Of a DNA stretch of 64,000 bases, positions 1 through 9,277 are shown piece by piece; the first letter of the stretch is position 1; every line of letters begins with the position of its first letter. This stretch comes from Candidatus Kuenenia stuttgartensis (lineage in GTDB: Bacteria; Planctomycetota; GCA-002687715; CAIWVZ01): positions 186,001 to 250,000 of the forward strand of contig CAMARR010000001.1 of the NCBI GenBank assembly GCA_945860915.1. Reading direction: 5' to 3'. Made by a program: the position numbers and the translations under genes. A model generated the notes under the pieces. The model was not told the DNA's origin, ran no database searches, and saw nothing but the letters and a program-made list of their open reading frames with translations.

Positions 1-1416
1 GGCACCACGCTCCGAGTCGTTGCGCGTCGTCGTCCACTTCTCGAGGATCTGCGTGCCGATTTCCGACTTCGATTCGTTGTGCTTGAATCCGTAGATACCG
101 AGAGCGAGGGCCGAGAACGTGCGGTCGTGCGCTTGTCCCTTCACGAGTTGCGTGAGGAGATAATCGCGGCCTTTCACGTTTCCGATTTCGCCGAGAGCTA
201 CGAGGCAGTAGTTGCGCGTTGCGCGGTCAGGCGCTTCCTTGGAAGCTGCGATGAGCGCTTCAACCGTCTTGTCGTCGGTCTTATCCGTGAGGAGACCGAG
301 CGCGATCGCAGCCGAGCGTTGGATTTGGTTCGACTTCTTATCCGTGAGGACATCCTTCACGAGGAAGGGGACCGAGGACTTGTCGCCGAGCTTACCGAGA
401 GCCACCGCTGCGTGCGCACGAGCGTACGGATCAGCCTCGGTATCCGCGACGAGCTTTTGGAGCTCGGGCACGGCGGCCGGGGACTGCATGACGCCGAGTG
501 CGATGGCCGGGAAGACCTGGAGGTCCGAGCTGGCCTGCTTCGACTTCATGAGCGTGATCATCTCATTGACTACCGACGCATCGAGAGGTGTGCGGCTGCC
601 GACGAACCCAACTCCGGCCATAGCAAACGCGCGCTGGCGGGCGGAAATATCGCGTGTGCCGAGACCGCAGAGAGCACGAGCAGCCAGCTCGTTCTTTGCC
701 ATCGAAAGGAGGAGAGGGACTTCGTCCTTCGAGCCGACGAGGCCGAGGGCCAAGCACGCCGATTCACGAACGATTTGGTCCGTGTCTGCGAGCAATTTCT
801 TGATCAATCCGATGTCTTCTACAGCCGTGGAGTCGATGACTTTGCCAAGGGCAATAACCGCACCGGCGCGGGCATCGAAGAAGGAATCGCGGCAGCCATT
901 GCGAAGAGTCGGAAGGATGTCACGGCGAATGTTGTTCGCATTGACTTTTGCAACCGGCTGATCGCCACGTTCACCGAGAACCGTGTCGCCAGAGGCCGTC
1001 GCAGCTTCGCGCGAACGAACCTTCGACTTCAGGTTGAGGAAGCGATCGTCATTGAGCTCCCACCAGAAATCCCAATCCCACTCGCGGAGATCGGACGGAC
1101 GTGGGCGAGCCGACGGAGTTGCACCGCCACGCATGCCACCCGGGGCACGGCCACCCGGAGCGCCACCTGTAGCTCCCGGCGGACGAGCGCCACCACCAGG
1201 TGTTGCACCGCCGCCACCACCCGCGCCGCCAGGCGTGGTTCCACCACCGCCACCTGTGCCACCCGGGGTTGTCCCACCGCCACCGCCCGTCGGGCCAGAG
1301 TAGCCCGGCGCACCACCGCCGGCGGGCCCAGAATAGGTACCGCCGTGGGCGGCCAGATCGCTTACGACGAGGCCCGCCAGGACCATCACCGCGATCATGA
1401 AGGAGTGCTTACGCAT
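1..1416 (-). CDS. Secreted HEAT-repeat protein with Gly-rich N-terminus (3' end beyond window)
   Basis: The reverse strand is open for all 472 codons from an ATG at 1416 to the window edge, so the C-terminus is missing. Residues 1-23 form a signal peptide (basic start, hydrophobic core, LAAHG). A Gly/Pro/Thr-rich low-complexity segment covers about residues 25-95, including three near-perfect 11-residue repeats. After a Trp-rich patch (WDWDFWWE), residues from about 150 onward are helical HEAT/armadillo-like repeats with recurring segments such as ARAGAVIALGK, RESACLALG, RAHAAVALGK and QRSAAIALG. HEAT repeats are protein-protein interaction scaffolds, and exported versions are common in Planctomycetota; the actual partner is unknown. 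The start is supported by GGGAGAA seven bases before the ATG. A sigma-54 promoter lies about 65 bases upstream. Long forward-strand open frames here are artefacts of the biased codon usage. Confidence 0.85.
   Translation of the reverse strand, partial: MRKHSFMIAVMVLAGLVVSDLAAHGGTYSGPAGGGAPGYSGPTGGGGGTTPGGTGGGGGTTPGGAGGGGGATPGGGARPPGATGGAPGGRAPGGMRGGATPSARPRPSDLREWDWDFWWELNDDRFLNLKSKVRSREAATASGDTVLGERGDQPVAKVNANNIRRDILPTLRNGCRDSFFDARAGAVIALGKVIDSTAVEDIGLIKKLLADTDQIVRESACLALGLVGSKDEVPLLLSMAKNELAARALCGLGTRDISARQRAFAMAGVGFVGSRTPLDASVVNEMITLMKSKQASSDLQVFPAIALGVMQSPAAVPELQKLVADTEADPYARAHAAVALGKLGDKSSVPFLVKDVLTDKKSNQIQRSAAIALGLLTDKTDDKTVEALIAASKEAPDRATRNYCLVALGEIGNVKGRDYLLTQLVKGQAHDRTFSALALGIYGFKHNESKSEIGTQILEKWTTTRNDSERGA
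1192..1290 (-). repeat. Three 33-bp tandem coding repeats (Gly-rich linker)
   Basis: Codons 43-75 of the HEAT-repeat gene encode TGGGGGTTPGG twice and AGGGGGATPGG once. Each unit is 33 bases, and synonymous third positions differ between units, so this is a diverged minisatellite rather than a recent duplication. It forms a flexible linker between the signal peptide and the HEAT solenoid. Confidence 0.85.
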
Positions 1417-1479
1417 TTCGTTCTCCCGAATTGTTGAACGAGATACCGCCACATGACGGACTCTCGCGTTTGAAAGTGG

Positions 1480-1495
1480 AGCAATCGAGGTGCCA
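1480..1495 (-). promoter_or_regulatory. Sigma-54 (-24/-12) promoter of the HEAT-repeat gene
   Basis: The reverse strand reads TGGCACCTCGATTGCT. It has the invariant GG (-24) and GC (-12) exactly 12 bases apart and matches the RpoN consensus TGGCAC-N5-TTGCW completely. Transcription would begin near 1469, giving an untranslated leader of about 50 bases before the ATG at 1416. It shares 15 of 16 bases with the promoter before dnaK at 34343-34358. Promoter function is inferred from the match. Confidence 0.8.
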
Positions 1496-1614
1496 TACGA
1501 GTCGGAAGGACTCAAACACCACCGAACTTCGCAGTAGATCGTAATTTCTCGGGCAAAAGGCGTCTAGAGCTGCTTGCATCACGACTTACGGGCGCTGCCG
1601 ACTCATCCCTAGGA

Positions 1615-1660
1615 CGTTCCAAGGCGGAACGCCAACTTCCGAGCTGTTCCGAGTAGGAAC
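1615..1660. promoter_or_regulatory. Two GTTCC-N5-GGAAC dyads, candidate enhancer sites
   Basis: Two inverted repeats with the same arms occur in tandem: GTTCC at 1616-1620 with GGAAC at 1626-1630, and GTTCC at 1646-1650 with GGAAC at 1656-1660. The dyad centres are 30 bases apart, close to three helical turns. They lie about 155-185 bases upstream of the start predicted from the sigma-54 promoter at 1480-1495, a usual position for NtrC-type activator binding. They are also 50-95 bases upstream of nadE, so they could instead be an operator for that gene. Confidence 0.55.
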
Positions 1661-1710
1661 GTTCATTATGACGAGTTGAACCCGGGGGCTCGGTGGCGGA
1701 ATGTCGAACC

Positions 1711-3369
1711 ATGGCCTTAAAGATTGGACTCTGCCAGATCGAGACCGTCCCCGGAGACGTTCCCTCCAATGTAAAGGCCGTGATTGCGGCGGCCCGGGCG
1801 GCTAGCGACTCTGGCGTTGACCTTTGCGTGTTTCCTGAACTCACGATCATTGGATATGGGCACCGTGATCTCATCCTGCGACAAGGGGTCCTGGACGCAT
1901 GCGAAGCGGCTCTCGAGACGGTCAAGGCGTCCCGGATTCCCGTTGGAATTCTCCTCGGGATGCCGTTCCCTCGGAGCGGGCCAGGCCGCCCGTTCTCGAA
2001 TGGCGCTGTGCTGCTCGAGTCGGGACGTGAGATCGGTCGCGTCAAGAAAAGACTTCTTCCTACTTATGATGTCTTTGACGAGAGTCGGTGGTTTGAACCC
2101 GACGTTGCCGATGCCGTACCGCTCGATTTTCGAGGAGAGCGACTCGGAATTCTGATCTGCGAAGATCTGTGGCCGCACCAGACTAGCCGCGAGGCTCGGG
2201 GTTATTCTCGTGACCCTGCCACCGAACTCGCGAGGAACGGCGCCACACTGCTGCTCAATATCTCAGCATCTCCGTGGCACTCCGGAAAGGCAAAGGAGCG
2301 CGCTCATGTGGTTGCCTCGACGGCGCGCAGGACCGGGCTTGCGACAGCGCTCGTCAATCTCGTGGGCGGCAACGACGATGTCGTTTTCGATGGGCACTCG
2401 GTGGCGTGTGCGGCGGACGGCCGCATCTTGGCTCTTGGGGAACCGTTCGCTCCTGGAACGACAGTGTTTCATTCGGCGGACAAGTCGACGTCGCTTCCTC
2501 CTCCTGATGACTCGGGATCAGCCGCGCGGCACGACGCGCTCGTGCTCGGAATCCGCAGCTTCTTTTGTCGTATTGGCGTCACGCGGGCACATCTCGGGCT
2601 TTCAGGCGGGATCGACTCCGCAGTAGTCGCCTGCTTGGCTGTGGCTGCGCTCGGGAAGGAGTCGGTTCGGGGTTTTGCGCTTCCGTCTCAATTTTCCTCA
2701 CAGGGGTCCATTGACGATGCGTGGGACTTGGCTCGACGTTTGGGAATTCGCTGCGACACAATTCAAATTAATGACATCTATGAGCGCGGACTCGACGCAT
2801 TGGAGCCGTGTCTTCGCGAAGGGACCTTCGGGATCATGGAGGAGAACCTTCAGTCTCGAGTTCGCGGACTGCTAATGATGGCTGTTTCTAATCGCGAGCA
2901 CAGTTTGCTTTTATCGACAGGCAACAAGTCTGAGTTGGCGACCGGCTACGCCACCCTTTATGGCGACATGTGTGGGGGACTCGCCCCAATTTCGGACGTC
3001 CTGAAGACAGAGGTCTATGCACTCGCCTACGAGATCAACTCCAGATCCAATGTGATTCCTGAAGCGTCCTTGACCAAGGCACCTTCGGCGGAGCTTCGTC
3101 CCAATCAAACCGATCAGGATTCGCTGCCTCCGTATGAGACCCTCGATCGCATCTTGCGCCTTCATCTCGAAGAAGATGAAGGTATTGGACAACTGGTGTC
3201 GCGTGGCGAGGATCGCTCGACGGTTGAACGCATTTTGAGCCTCGTGGCGCGAGCGGAATTCAAGCGCCACCAAGCGCCACCCGGCCTTAGAGTCTCCAAG
3301 AAAGCCTTCGGTTCAGGACGAAACATCGCAATCGCTGTCTCCGATCTAAGTTGGTTAGACGAACGCTGA
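1711..3369 (+). CDS. nadE: NAD(+) synthase, glutamine-hydrolysing
   Basis: This 552-residue two-domain enzyme makes NAD+ from deamido-NAD+, ATP and glutamine. The N-terminal nitrilase-type glutaminase domain (about 1-265) has its triad visible: Glu43 in FPEL, Lys113 in VKKRLLP and Cys150 in ICEDLW. It supplies ammonia to the C-terminal synthetase domain, whose PP-loop SGGIDS is at residues 298-303. ATG 1711 (MALKIGLCQI) fits the conserved start of the family; a GTG at 1693 is in frame and possible. It is the first gene of a likely operon with ino1 (34-base gap) and acn. Two inverted repeats upstream may regulate it. Confidence 0.95.
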   Translation: MALKIGLCQIETVPGDVPSNVKAVIAAARAASDSGVDLCVFPELTIIGYGHRDLILRQGVLDACEAALETVKASRIPVGILLGMPFPRSGPGRPFSNGAVLLESGREIGRVKKRLLPTYDVFDESRWFEPDVADAVPLDFRGERLGILICEDLWPHQTSREARGYSRDPATELARNGATLLLNISASPWHSGKAKERAHVVASTARRTGLATALVNLVGGNDDVVFDGHSVACAADGRILALGEPFAPGTTVFHSADKSTSLPPPDDSGSAARHDALVLGIRSFFCRIGVTRAHLGLSGGIDSAVVACLAVAALGKESVRGFALPSQFSSQGSIDDAWDLARRLGIRCDTIQINDIYERGLDALEPCLREGTFGIMEENLQSRVRGLLMMAVSNREHSLLLSTGNKSELATGYATLYGDMCGGLAPISDVLKTEVYALAYEINSRSNVIPEASLTKAPSAELRPNQTDQDSLPPYETLDRILRLHLEEDEGIGQLVSRGEDRSTVERILSLVARAEFKRHQAPPGLRVSKKAFGSGRNIAIAVSDLSWLDER

Positions 3370-3403
3370 ACCACCACCCTTTGAAATACGTTAAGACACC
3401 TGC

Positions 3404-4612
3404 ATGGCACGAACGGGAATTTGGATTATTGGCGCGCGAGGGGGACTCGCGACGACACTTATCGCCGGAACACACCTTGTGGGAATGGGGAAGGCGCCGA
3501 CGACTGGGCTCGTGACGGAATCCTCAAGCTGGTCAAAGGTCTCCCTCTTCGCAATCTCTGACGTTGTCTTCGGTGGGCATGATGTCCGAACCGGATCCGT
3601 TCACGAATCAGCCCTCGAAATTTCACGGACGAATCATTCAATTCCGCTTGAGCTTCTTCCGCAAATCGCTCCGCTCCTCGATGCGGCCGATGCCAACATC
3701 CGACTTGGCACTGCGTATTGCGGCGGACCTGCCATCGAGTCTTTCGCAGTACCCGCGACGCGACGCAACGAGACCTCGCGGACCGCTATTGCGAGGCTGC
3801 GATCCGATCTCCGTGAGTTCAAGGAGCGGGAGAGACTCTCGCGCGTGGTCGTGGTCAACCTTGCGTCGACCGAACCGCCGCCAGACGCGGACGTGCCGAC
3901 CGACCGAAGTTCGTTAGAAAAATGCCTGAGAACGCGAAAGGGGATTCGGGCGAGCACTCTTTACGCAGTGGCAGCGATCGAAGAGGGCATGCCTTACGTC
4001 AACTTCACGCCAAGCACGGCGGCTCTCAATTCTGGGCTGATCGCGTTGGCGTTGCATCACGGAGTTCCTGTAGCCGGAAGCGACGGTAAGACGGGCGAGA
4101 CCCTCGTCAAGTCCGCTCTTGCGCCGATGTTCGCTCATCGAGCTCTGTCAGTTCTTAGTTGGCAGGGTTACAACATTCTTGGGGATCGTGACGGTCAGGT
4201 CTTGGCAGATCCGAGACATAAAGCGTCGAAGGTTAAGTCGAAAGATGCCGTGCTGAAGTCGATCTTGGGCTATGCACCTCATACCCATGTCGGAATCGAT
4301 TATGTCCCGAGCCTCGGAGACATGAAGACAGCCTGGGATTTCATCCACTTCTCCGGCTTCCTTGGGCATCGCATGAGTATGCAGTTCGTTTGGCAGGGCT
4401 GCGACGCGATCCTTGCGGCTCCATTGGTGCTTGACCTCTGCCGTATCGTGGCGAGAGCGGCCGATATGGGAGTTGCTGGCGCGATCGGTGACTTGGGGTT
4501 CTTCTTCAAATCGCCGGCGGGGGAATCGGAACACGACCTTCACGTTCAGTGGCAGCGCCTTGACGCACTGGCCGCGCGACTTTCCAAGCAAGTCGCGAAG
4601 CGCAGGAAATAG
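3404..4612 (+). CDS. ino1: Inositol-3-phosphate synthase (myo-inositol-1-phosphate synthase)
   Basis: This 402-residue protein converts glucose 6-phosphate to 1L-myo-inositol 1-phosphate with NAD+ as bound cofactor. An N-terminal Rossmann motif, IIGARGGLATT, is at residues 8-18. The central and C-terminal parts carry family signatures, including GSDGKTGETLVKSALAP, LSWQGYNILGDRDG and HTHVGIDYVPSLGD. The length fits the short prokaryotic type. Inositol phosphate may feed phosphoinositide lipids or inositol-based solutes; the window does not show which. Its position 34 bases after NAD synthase is notable because the reaction is NAD-dependent. Ribosome-binding signal is weak. Confidence 0.92.
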   Translation: MARTGIWIIGARGGLATTLIAGTHLVGMGKAPTTGLVTESSSWSKVSLFAISDVVFGGHDVRTGSVHESALEISRTNHSIPLELLPQIAPLLDAADANIRLGTAYCGGPAIESFAVPATRRNETSRTAIARLRSDLREFKERERLSRVVVVNLASTEPPPDADVPTDRSSLEKCLRTRKGIRASTLYAVAAIEEGMPYVNFTPSTAALNSGLIALALHHGVPVAGSDGKTGETLVKSALAPMFAHRALSVLSWQGYNILGDRDGQVLADPRHKASKVKSKDAVLKSILGYAPHTHVGIDYVPSLGDMKTAWDFIHFSGFLGHRMSMQFVWQGCDAILAAPLVLDLCRIVARAADMGVAGAIGDLGFFFKSPAGESEHDLHVQWQRLDALAARLSKQVAKRRK

Positions 4613-4678
4613 CATCCGTCGGTCGCCCTTGGCGGAGGAGCTGTTCCTTCGGAAAGTCTCCCCGGAGAATACCCCGTC

Positions 4679-6961
4679 ATGACCGTTGCCATTGAATCCA
4701 CTGCGGACGCCGTCAGAGCCACTTACGCTCGCGCATCGAAGGCCTTAGCGGTCATTCGCAGCCGCCTTAACCGTCCGTTGACGTTGGCCGAGAAAATCGT
4801 TTTTGGTCACCTCGATGACCCAGCGAATCAGGACCTCACGAGGGGTAAGTCCTATTTGCAACTGCGGCCCGATCGTGTTGCGATGCAAGACGCGACTGCG
4901 CAAATGGCACTTTTGCAGTTTGCGCAAAGCGGCATTCCAACCGTAGCCGTTCCGGCGACCGTGCACTGCGACCATTTAATCCGTGCGAATTCGGGTGCGC
5001 TCCGCGACCTTCAAATTGCCAACGACGAGAATGTCGAGGTCTTCGATTTCCTCCGATCAGTTTGCGCGAAGTTCGGCATCGGCTTTTGGAAGCCCGGCTC
5101 AGGCATCATCCACCAAGTCGTGCTTGAGAACTATGCGTTCCCCGGTGGCCTCATGATCGGCACCGACTCGCATACGCCAAACGCCGGGGGACTCGGCATG
5201 GTGGCATGCGGTGTCGGTGGCGCGGATGCTGTTGACGTTCTCGCGGGCCTTCCGTGGGAAGTTAAGAATCCTGAACTCGTTGGCGTTGTACTCAAAGGAA
5301 AATTGAGCGGCTGGACTGCCCCGAAGGACGTGATCCTTCATCTCCTCGGGATCATGACGGTGGCTGGCGGTACGAACCGCATCGTCGAGTATTTAGGAGA
5401 GGGTGCCCGCGCCATCTCGTGCACTGGCAAGGGTACAATTACAAACATGGGCGCCGAGCTTGGCGCCACGTGTAGCGTTTTCCCCTTCGACAACGCAATG
5501 GATCGATATCTGCGCGCCACAGGCCGCGGGGCGTTGGCCGATGAGGCGTTGGCGAACAAGCAGTTACTCGAGGCCGATGTCGAAGTAGAACGCGATCCCG
5601 CGAAGTATTTCGATCGAGTCATTGAAATTGACCTGTCCAAACTCGAGCCAATGATTGTTGGGCCCGATACGCCCGACCTCGCCCGTCCTATTTCGAAGTT
5701 TGCCGCTGAGGTGACCGAGAAGGGGTGGCCGGCCAAGTTCTCTTCGGCATTGATCGGGTCGTGTACCAATTCATCTTACGAGGACATTTCACGTGCGGCT
5801 GATGTCGCATCGCAGGTGTTTAAGTCGGGCGGGAAGTTGTCGGTGCCAATCATGGTCTCGCCGGGTTCAGAGCAGATTCGCGCCACGATCGAGCGCGATG
5901 GTTTGCTTGGCGTACTCGAGAGAGCTGGTGCCACCGTGCTCGCAAATGCGTGCGGCCCATGCATCGGTCAATGGAAGCGTGACGACCTATCGGCGGGGAC
6001 GCCCAACGCGATCATCTCGTCATTCAATCGCAACTTCAAAGGCCGCAATGACGGCAACGAGGCGACGAAGTCGTTTATTGCGTCGCCCGAGGTTGTCATG
6101 GCGTTCGCGGTTAACGGCGATCTGCGGAAAAACCCTTGCGCCGAAGCGGTCGTCACAGCCGATGGGCACACCGTCGCACTCACGGCTCCGCCGATCGCGC
6201 CTGACCTTCCGCCACAAGGATTTGTGCGTGACCTTTCGGGTTATCTATCGCCGCCGAGTAACTCTTCCAGCGTATCGATCGCGGTCTCACCAACATCGAA
6301 GCGTCTTCAAATCCTAAGCCCTTTTGCGGCGTTCGATGGCAAGGATTTGATTGAGTGTCCGGTATTGCTTAAGGCCAAAGGGAAGTGCACGACAGATCAC
6401 ATTTCTCCCGCGGGCTCATGGCTCAAGTTTCGAGGGCATCTAGACAACATCTCAGACAACATGTTTCTTGGGGCGACGAATTCCTTTACAGGGGAATCTG
6501 GCAAGGGCGTGAATCAGCTAGATGGATCACGTGGCGCGACGTTTTCAGCCGTTGCGCGTGCCTACAAAGCCGCCATGAAGCGTTGGATCGCAGTTGGCGA
6601 CAGCAACTACGGCGAAGGGTCCTCTCGCGAACATGCCGCCATGTCACCGAGATGGCTTGGAGCCGCAGCAATCATCGTGCGCTCGTTTGCGCGCATTCAT
6701 GAGAGCAACCTGAAGAAGCAAGGAGTCCTGCCGTTCACCTTCGCGGATCCAGCCGACTACGACCGTGTCTTGGAGTTCGATTCGGTGTCTTTGCACGGAC
6801 TCGCGACGCTTGCGCCTGGCAAGGCCGTCACAGCCACGCTTCACCATGCGGATGGCACAACCGAACGTCTGTCCCTCAAGCACACACTCAACGAAGAACA
6901 GATCGCATGGTTCAATGCCGGCTCTGCGTTGAACAAGCTTGCTGCATCGGTGAGGGGCTAA
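4679..6961 (+). CDS. acn: Aconitate hydratase, mitochondrial-type
   Basis: This 760-residue aconitase interconverts citrate and isocitrate in the TCA cycle. It resembles the mitochondrial-type enzyme more than the longer AcnA/IRP1 type or AcnB. The [4Fe-4S] ligands are visible as Cys362 in IGSCTNSS and Cys425/Cys428 in ACGPCIGQW. The substrate-site signature DSHTPNAGGLG follows the N-terminal domain, and the swivel domain carries GDSNYGEGSSREHAA near residue 640. The gene follows ino1 by 66 bases and ends just before a terminator. As an Fe-S enzyme it is a likely client of the ISC system at 53722-58887. Confidence 0.95.
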   Translation: MTVAIESTADAVRATYARASKALAVIRSRLNRPLTLAEKIVFGHLDDPANQDLTRGKSYLQLRPDRVAMQDATAQMALLQFAQSGIPTVAVPATVHCDHLIRANSGALRDLQIANDENVEVFDFLRSVCAKFGIGFWKPGSGIIHQVVLENYAFPGGLMIGTDSHTPNAGGLGMVACGVGGADAVDVLAGLPWEVKNPELVGVVLKGKLSGWTAPKDVILHLLGIMTVAGGTNRIVEYLGEGARAISCTGKGTITNMGAELGATCSVFPFDNAMDRYLRATGRGALADEALANKQLLEADVEVERDPAKYFDRVIEIDLSKLEPMIVGPDTPDLARPISKFAAEVTEKGWPAKFSSALIGSCTNSSYEDISRAADVASQVFKSGGKLSVPIMVSPGSEQIRATIERDGLLGVLERAGATVLANACGPCIGQWKRDDLSAGTPNAIISSFNRNFKGRNDGNEATKSFIASPEVVMAFAVNGDLRKNPCAEAVVTADGHTVALTAPPIAPDLPPQGFVRDLSGYLSPPSNSSSVSIAVSPTSKRLQILSPFAAFDGKDLIECPVLLKAKGKCTTDHISPAGSWLKFRGHLDNISDNMFLGATNSFTGESGKGVNQLDGSRGATFSAVARAYKAAMKRWIAVGDSNYGEGSSREHAAMSPRWLGAAAIIVRSFARIHESNLKKQGVLPFTFADPADYDRVLEFDSVSLHGLATLAPGKAVTATLHHADGTTERLSLKHTLNEEQIAWFNAGSALNKLAASVRG

Positions 6962-7017
6962 AGGGCAATCTAAGACGATTTCTCGCCGGGAGACCCAAAG
7001 GGTGTCTGCGACGAGCG

Positions 7018-7054
7018 AAGGCCGGCTAGAGGCGACTCTGGGCGGCCTTTCTTC
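7018..7054 (+). terminator. Rho-independent terminator after acn
   Basis: Arms AAGGCCG (7018-7024) and CGGCCTT (7043-7049) form a 7-bp stem with an 18-base loop, followed by TCTTCT. It sits 57 bases after the aconitase stop and ends the nadE-ino1-acn unit. The long loop and interrupted T-run make it moderate in strength. Confidence 0.6.
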
Positions 7055-7170
7055 TGGATTCTGGCGCCCGAGAGAGTGGTCGAAAGGTGCTGGTTGTCCG
7101 CAGGAAACTGGATAGGCGACGTCTGATAATCCTTGTTATGACGAAATTGAAGTGGGTGCGCTGGGTACGA

Positions 7171-7467
7171 CTATGGGTTCTTGAACAACCGCTCGAATGC
7201 GACCTTCGGGTCTTCGCCCGCATTCGCGTCCAGAGTCGGCGTACCTAATGCCGCATCGAGGAAATCAAACGACTTGCACTTGTTGCCTGCCCTGAAGTCC
7301 AAGAGGTGTTCGACCCCCGGAACTAGGCAGCGAACGTTTCCCTTGGGTATGTAGAAACGGCAGTTGGCGCACGCGTGGAGCGCCATACCGCATTTTGCAC
7401 AGGTGTTGTTGTAGCCAGGTGGCCCCAATTCTGCCCACGGGGTCTGGCAACGATGACATGCTTTCAT
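7171..7467 (-). CDS. Small zinc-ribbon protein, function unknown
   Basis: This 98-residue protein has Cys pairs at 4/7, 23/26 and 33/36, plus Cys47 and Cys64, enough for two zinc sites. The core CANCRFY, followed by a conserved Cys and a second Cys about 17 residues later, resembles a widespread uncharacterised bacterial family typified by CxxCRFYDP. The C-terminal 30 residues are acidic and polar. No catalytic motif is visible, so a structural or protein-binding role is likely. It reads in the same direction as the secreted protein gene 86 bases upstream. No clear ribosome-binding site precedes the ATG. Confidence 0.75.
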   Translation of the reverse strand: MKACHRCQTPWAELGPPGYNNTCAKCGMALHACANCRFYIPKGNVRCLVPGVEHLLDFRAGNKCKSFDFLDAALGTPTLDANAGEDPKVAFERLFKNP

Positions 7468-7553
7468 CAGATAGTTTGGTCGGCTTGATCGGATCTAAGC
7501 CCGCCTCCGGATCCTAAGACGTCCAGAGGTCGACACAAGGGATGAATCGAAGT

Positions 7554-9044
7554 TCACTTGTGCGGGCGCGCGAGCCACTCTTTCTTGTAGATCTCAATGT
7601 AAGCATCGAAGGCCTTGTCGGCTTCTTCAGTGGTCCATCCGCGGGTCGCGTCAGCAAAGAACTGTTTGCGATTTGACTGGCCTGCAAGCCACTTCATGAT
7701 TGCGAATCGAAGTTCTTCCTTCTTATTCAAACTGAGCCAGTGAATAAGCAATCCACTCTGCATCGGAAAATGCTCCGAGGTGTTCGAGCGCGCATTCCTT
7801 TCAAGCAGCTTCGAGGCGGATTCGAACGACCGAGTCTTGTCCGAGATCCACGTGTTGAAGTTGATCGGCGGTGGATCGTGGAGTTCGCCTTTGCGGAACG
7901 CAAATCCACCGGCAACTGCATCCAAGATATTGGCGTCCAACTTGGTGAGGTCACTAAATCGAGCGAGATACGCTTCCATGGCAGCGCGCGGTGCCCACCA
8001 GAAAGCGTAAAGCCCCCACATGTCATAAAAGTAGGTGACACCGGCGCCTCGACTTTTCAGGAAGTTTGGCATGTAGAAAACGCCGTCACTGCTTGATCTT
8101 GTGGCAGCCCAATCTGGGGACGCTGATCCTCCAAAGAACTTGTAGTCTTCGACCGTTCTCCCATAAACCACCACAGGCATGCCTCGTTCGCCGTAGATGT
8201 CCGGCTCGTATCCAAAGAATTTGATAAATGCGTCCAGCGCTTGTTCCGCTTGAATCAAACTTCGTCCGGCGACTTCATAGCGCGCGTTTGAGAGCACTTC
8301 GACGTGCTTGCCCTTGAGTACCCAAGGTTCCTTCCAGGTGTTGTGATCGGCATCTAGTTCCTTGGCTGGTTTCCACTCGCGTCCCGCTCGTCGTAATCCT
8401 TGGTCGAACTTCACGGTCTCATCTTTTGTCAGCCAATTGCCTTCTCGATACGAAAGGCTATCCGCTGTGATCTTCTTGGCCTGTTCGGCCTTGACCCATA
8501 CGCCTTGGATTTCCACGAGGTTCAGTTTCTTCCGCGCGACCTCGGCAGGCGAAACCCATTTCCCATCAGACTTTGTCAGTCCAAGGGCCTTGTAGACAGG
8601 CCCGGTTTCCTTTTCGAATGCCGCCTCTGCCTCCGCAGCGCTTATCCACTTTCCGGCAGTCTTCACGAATCCCAGAGCGGCGCGCGCCTCCACATTCTCG
8701 GAGTCAACTTTAAGTATGTCATTCCACACCTCACGTACTTCGCGCTTAAGCCCAAGCGTCTGCGCTTCCTTGGCGAGGCTTGCGAGCGCGGCCGTGTCTT
8801 TGGGTGCCGTAGCTTTGCGCTTCTCCGCGAAGGACTCGCGAATCGTCGGCTTCTTGATGTGCTCGGCGATCTTGTCCTTGCTCAGGGTGATCTTCTTGCC
8901 TTCAAGATCCTCGAAGACCATCTGTGTCTTGGTCTCGCTCTTCAGTGTCAGTTCCTTGTACTCCTTGCCATCCTTCAATTTCACATCGTCAGGTAACGCA
9001 TGAATGAGCGAGGCGAGGACAATAAGACTGACTATCGCGCGCAT
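7554..9044 (-). CDS. Secreted protein with tandem Trp-motif repeats
   Basis: This 496-residue protein has a short signal peptide (cleavage near residue 17), then a small beta-rich segment (DVKLKDGKEYKELTL) of a type common in planctomycete exported proteins. From residue 131 it carries five repeats of a G-x-W motif followed by an acidic helix: GKWISAAEAE (131), GKWVSPAEVA (161), GVWVKAEQAK (181), GNWLTKDETV (202) and REWKPAKELD (222). The C-terminal half (about 245-496) resembles gluzincin-like domains in general layout, but I see no HExxH, so it is probably not a protease. GGAG lies 8 bases before the start. Function unknown; cell-surface or periplasmic binding is the best guess. Confidence 0.75.
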   Translation of the reverse strand: MRAIVSLIVLASLIHALPDDVKLKDGKEYKELTLKSETKTQMVFEDLEGKKITLSKDKIAEHIKKPTIRESFAEKRKATAPKDTAALASLAKEAQTLGLKREVREVWNDILKVDSENVEARAALGFVKTAGKWISAAEAEAAFEKETGPVYKALGLTKSDGKWVSPAEVARKKLNLVEIQGVWVKAEQAKKITADSLSYREGNWLTKDETVKFDQGLRRAGREWKPAKELDADHNTWKEPWVLKGKHVEVLSNARYEVAGRSLIQAEQALDAFIKFFGYEPDIYGERGMPVVVYGRTVEDYKFFGGSASPDWAATRSSSDGVFYMPNFLKSRGAGVTYFYDMWGLYAFWWAPRAAMEAYLARFSDLTKLDANILDAVAGGFAFRKGELHDPPPINFNTWISDKTRSFESASKLLERNARSNTSEHFPMQSGLLIHWLSLNKKEELRFAIMKWLAGQSNRKQFFADATRGWTTEEADKAFDAYIEIYKKEWLARPHK

Positions 9045-9277
9045 GTTTTCTCCGATGGGGGGGAGCTTCCCTCCCCTACGACTCTCCTATTTTGCCCAAT
9101 CGCCCGTTCGCCGTCTACGGCACCAAAACGAAGTAGTCGCTGTCGCCGATGGCGATTGGAGGCCACGTTCACCCTACGAGGGCGCGGCCGGCATGTTGGG
9201 CATTCTCCAACCACTCATTCGGTAGCTTGACATTCTGAATCAGCCTGTCACAGGACTCCCCGAGTTTGAAACGGCGT

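Noticed and set aside
79-1437. Long forward-strand open frame of 452 codons
   Set aside because: It is antisense to the HEAT-repeat gene. Its translation is Arg-rich and without domain structure, while the reverse strand has a signal peptide, a ribosome-binding site and regular repeats.
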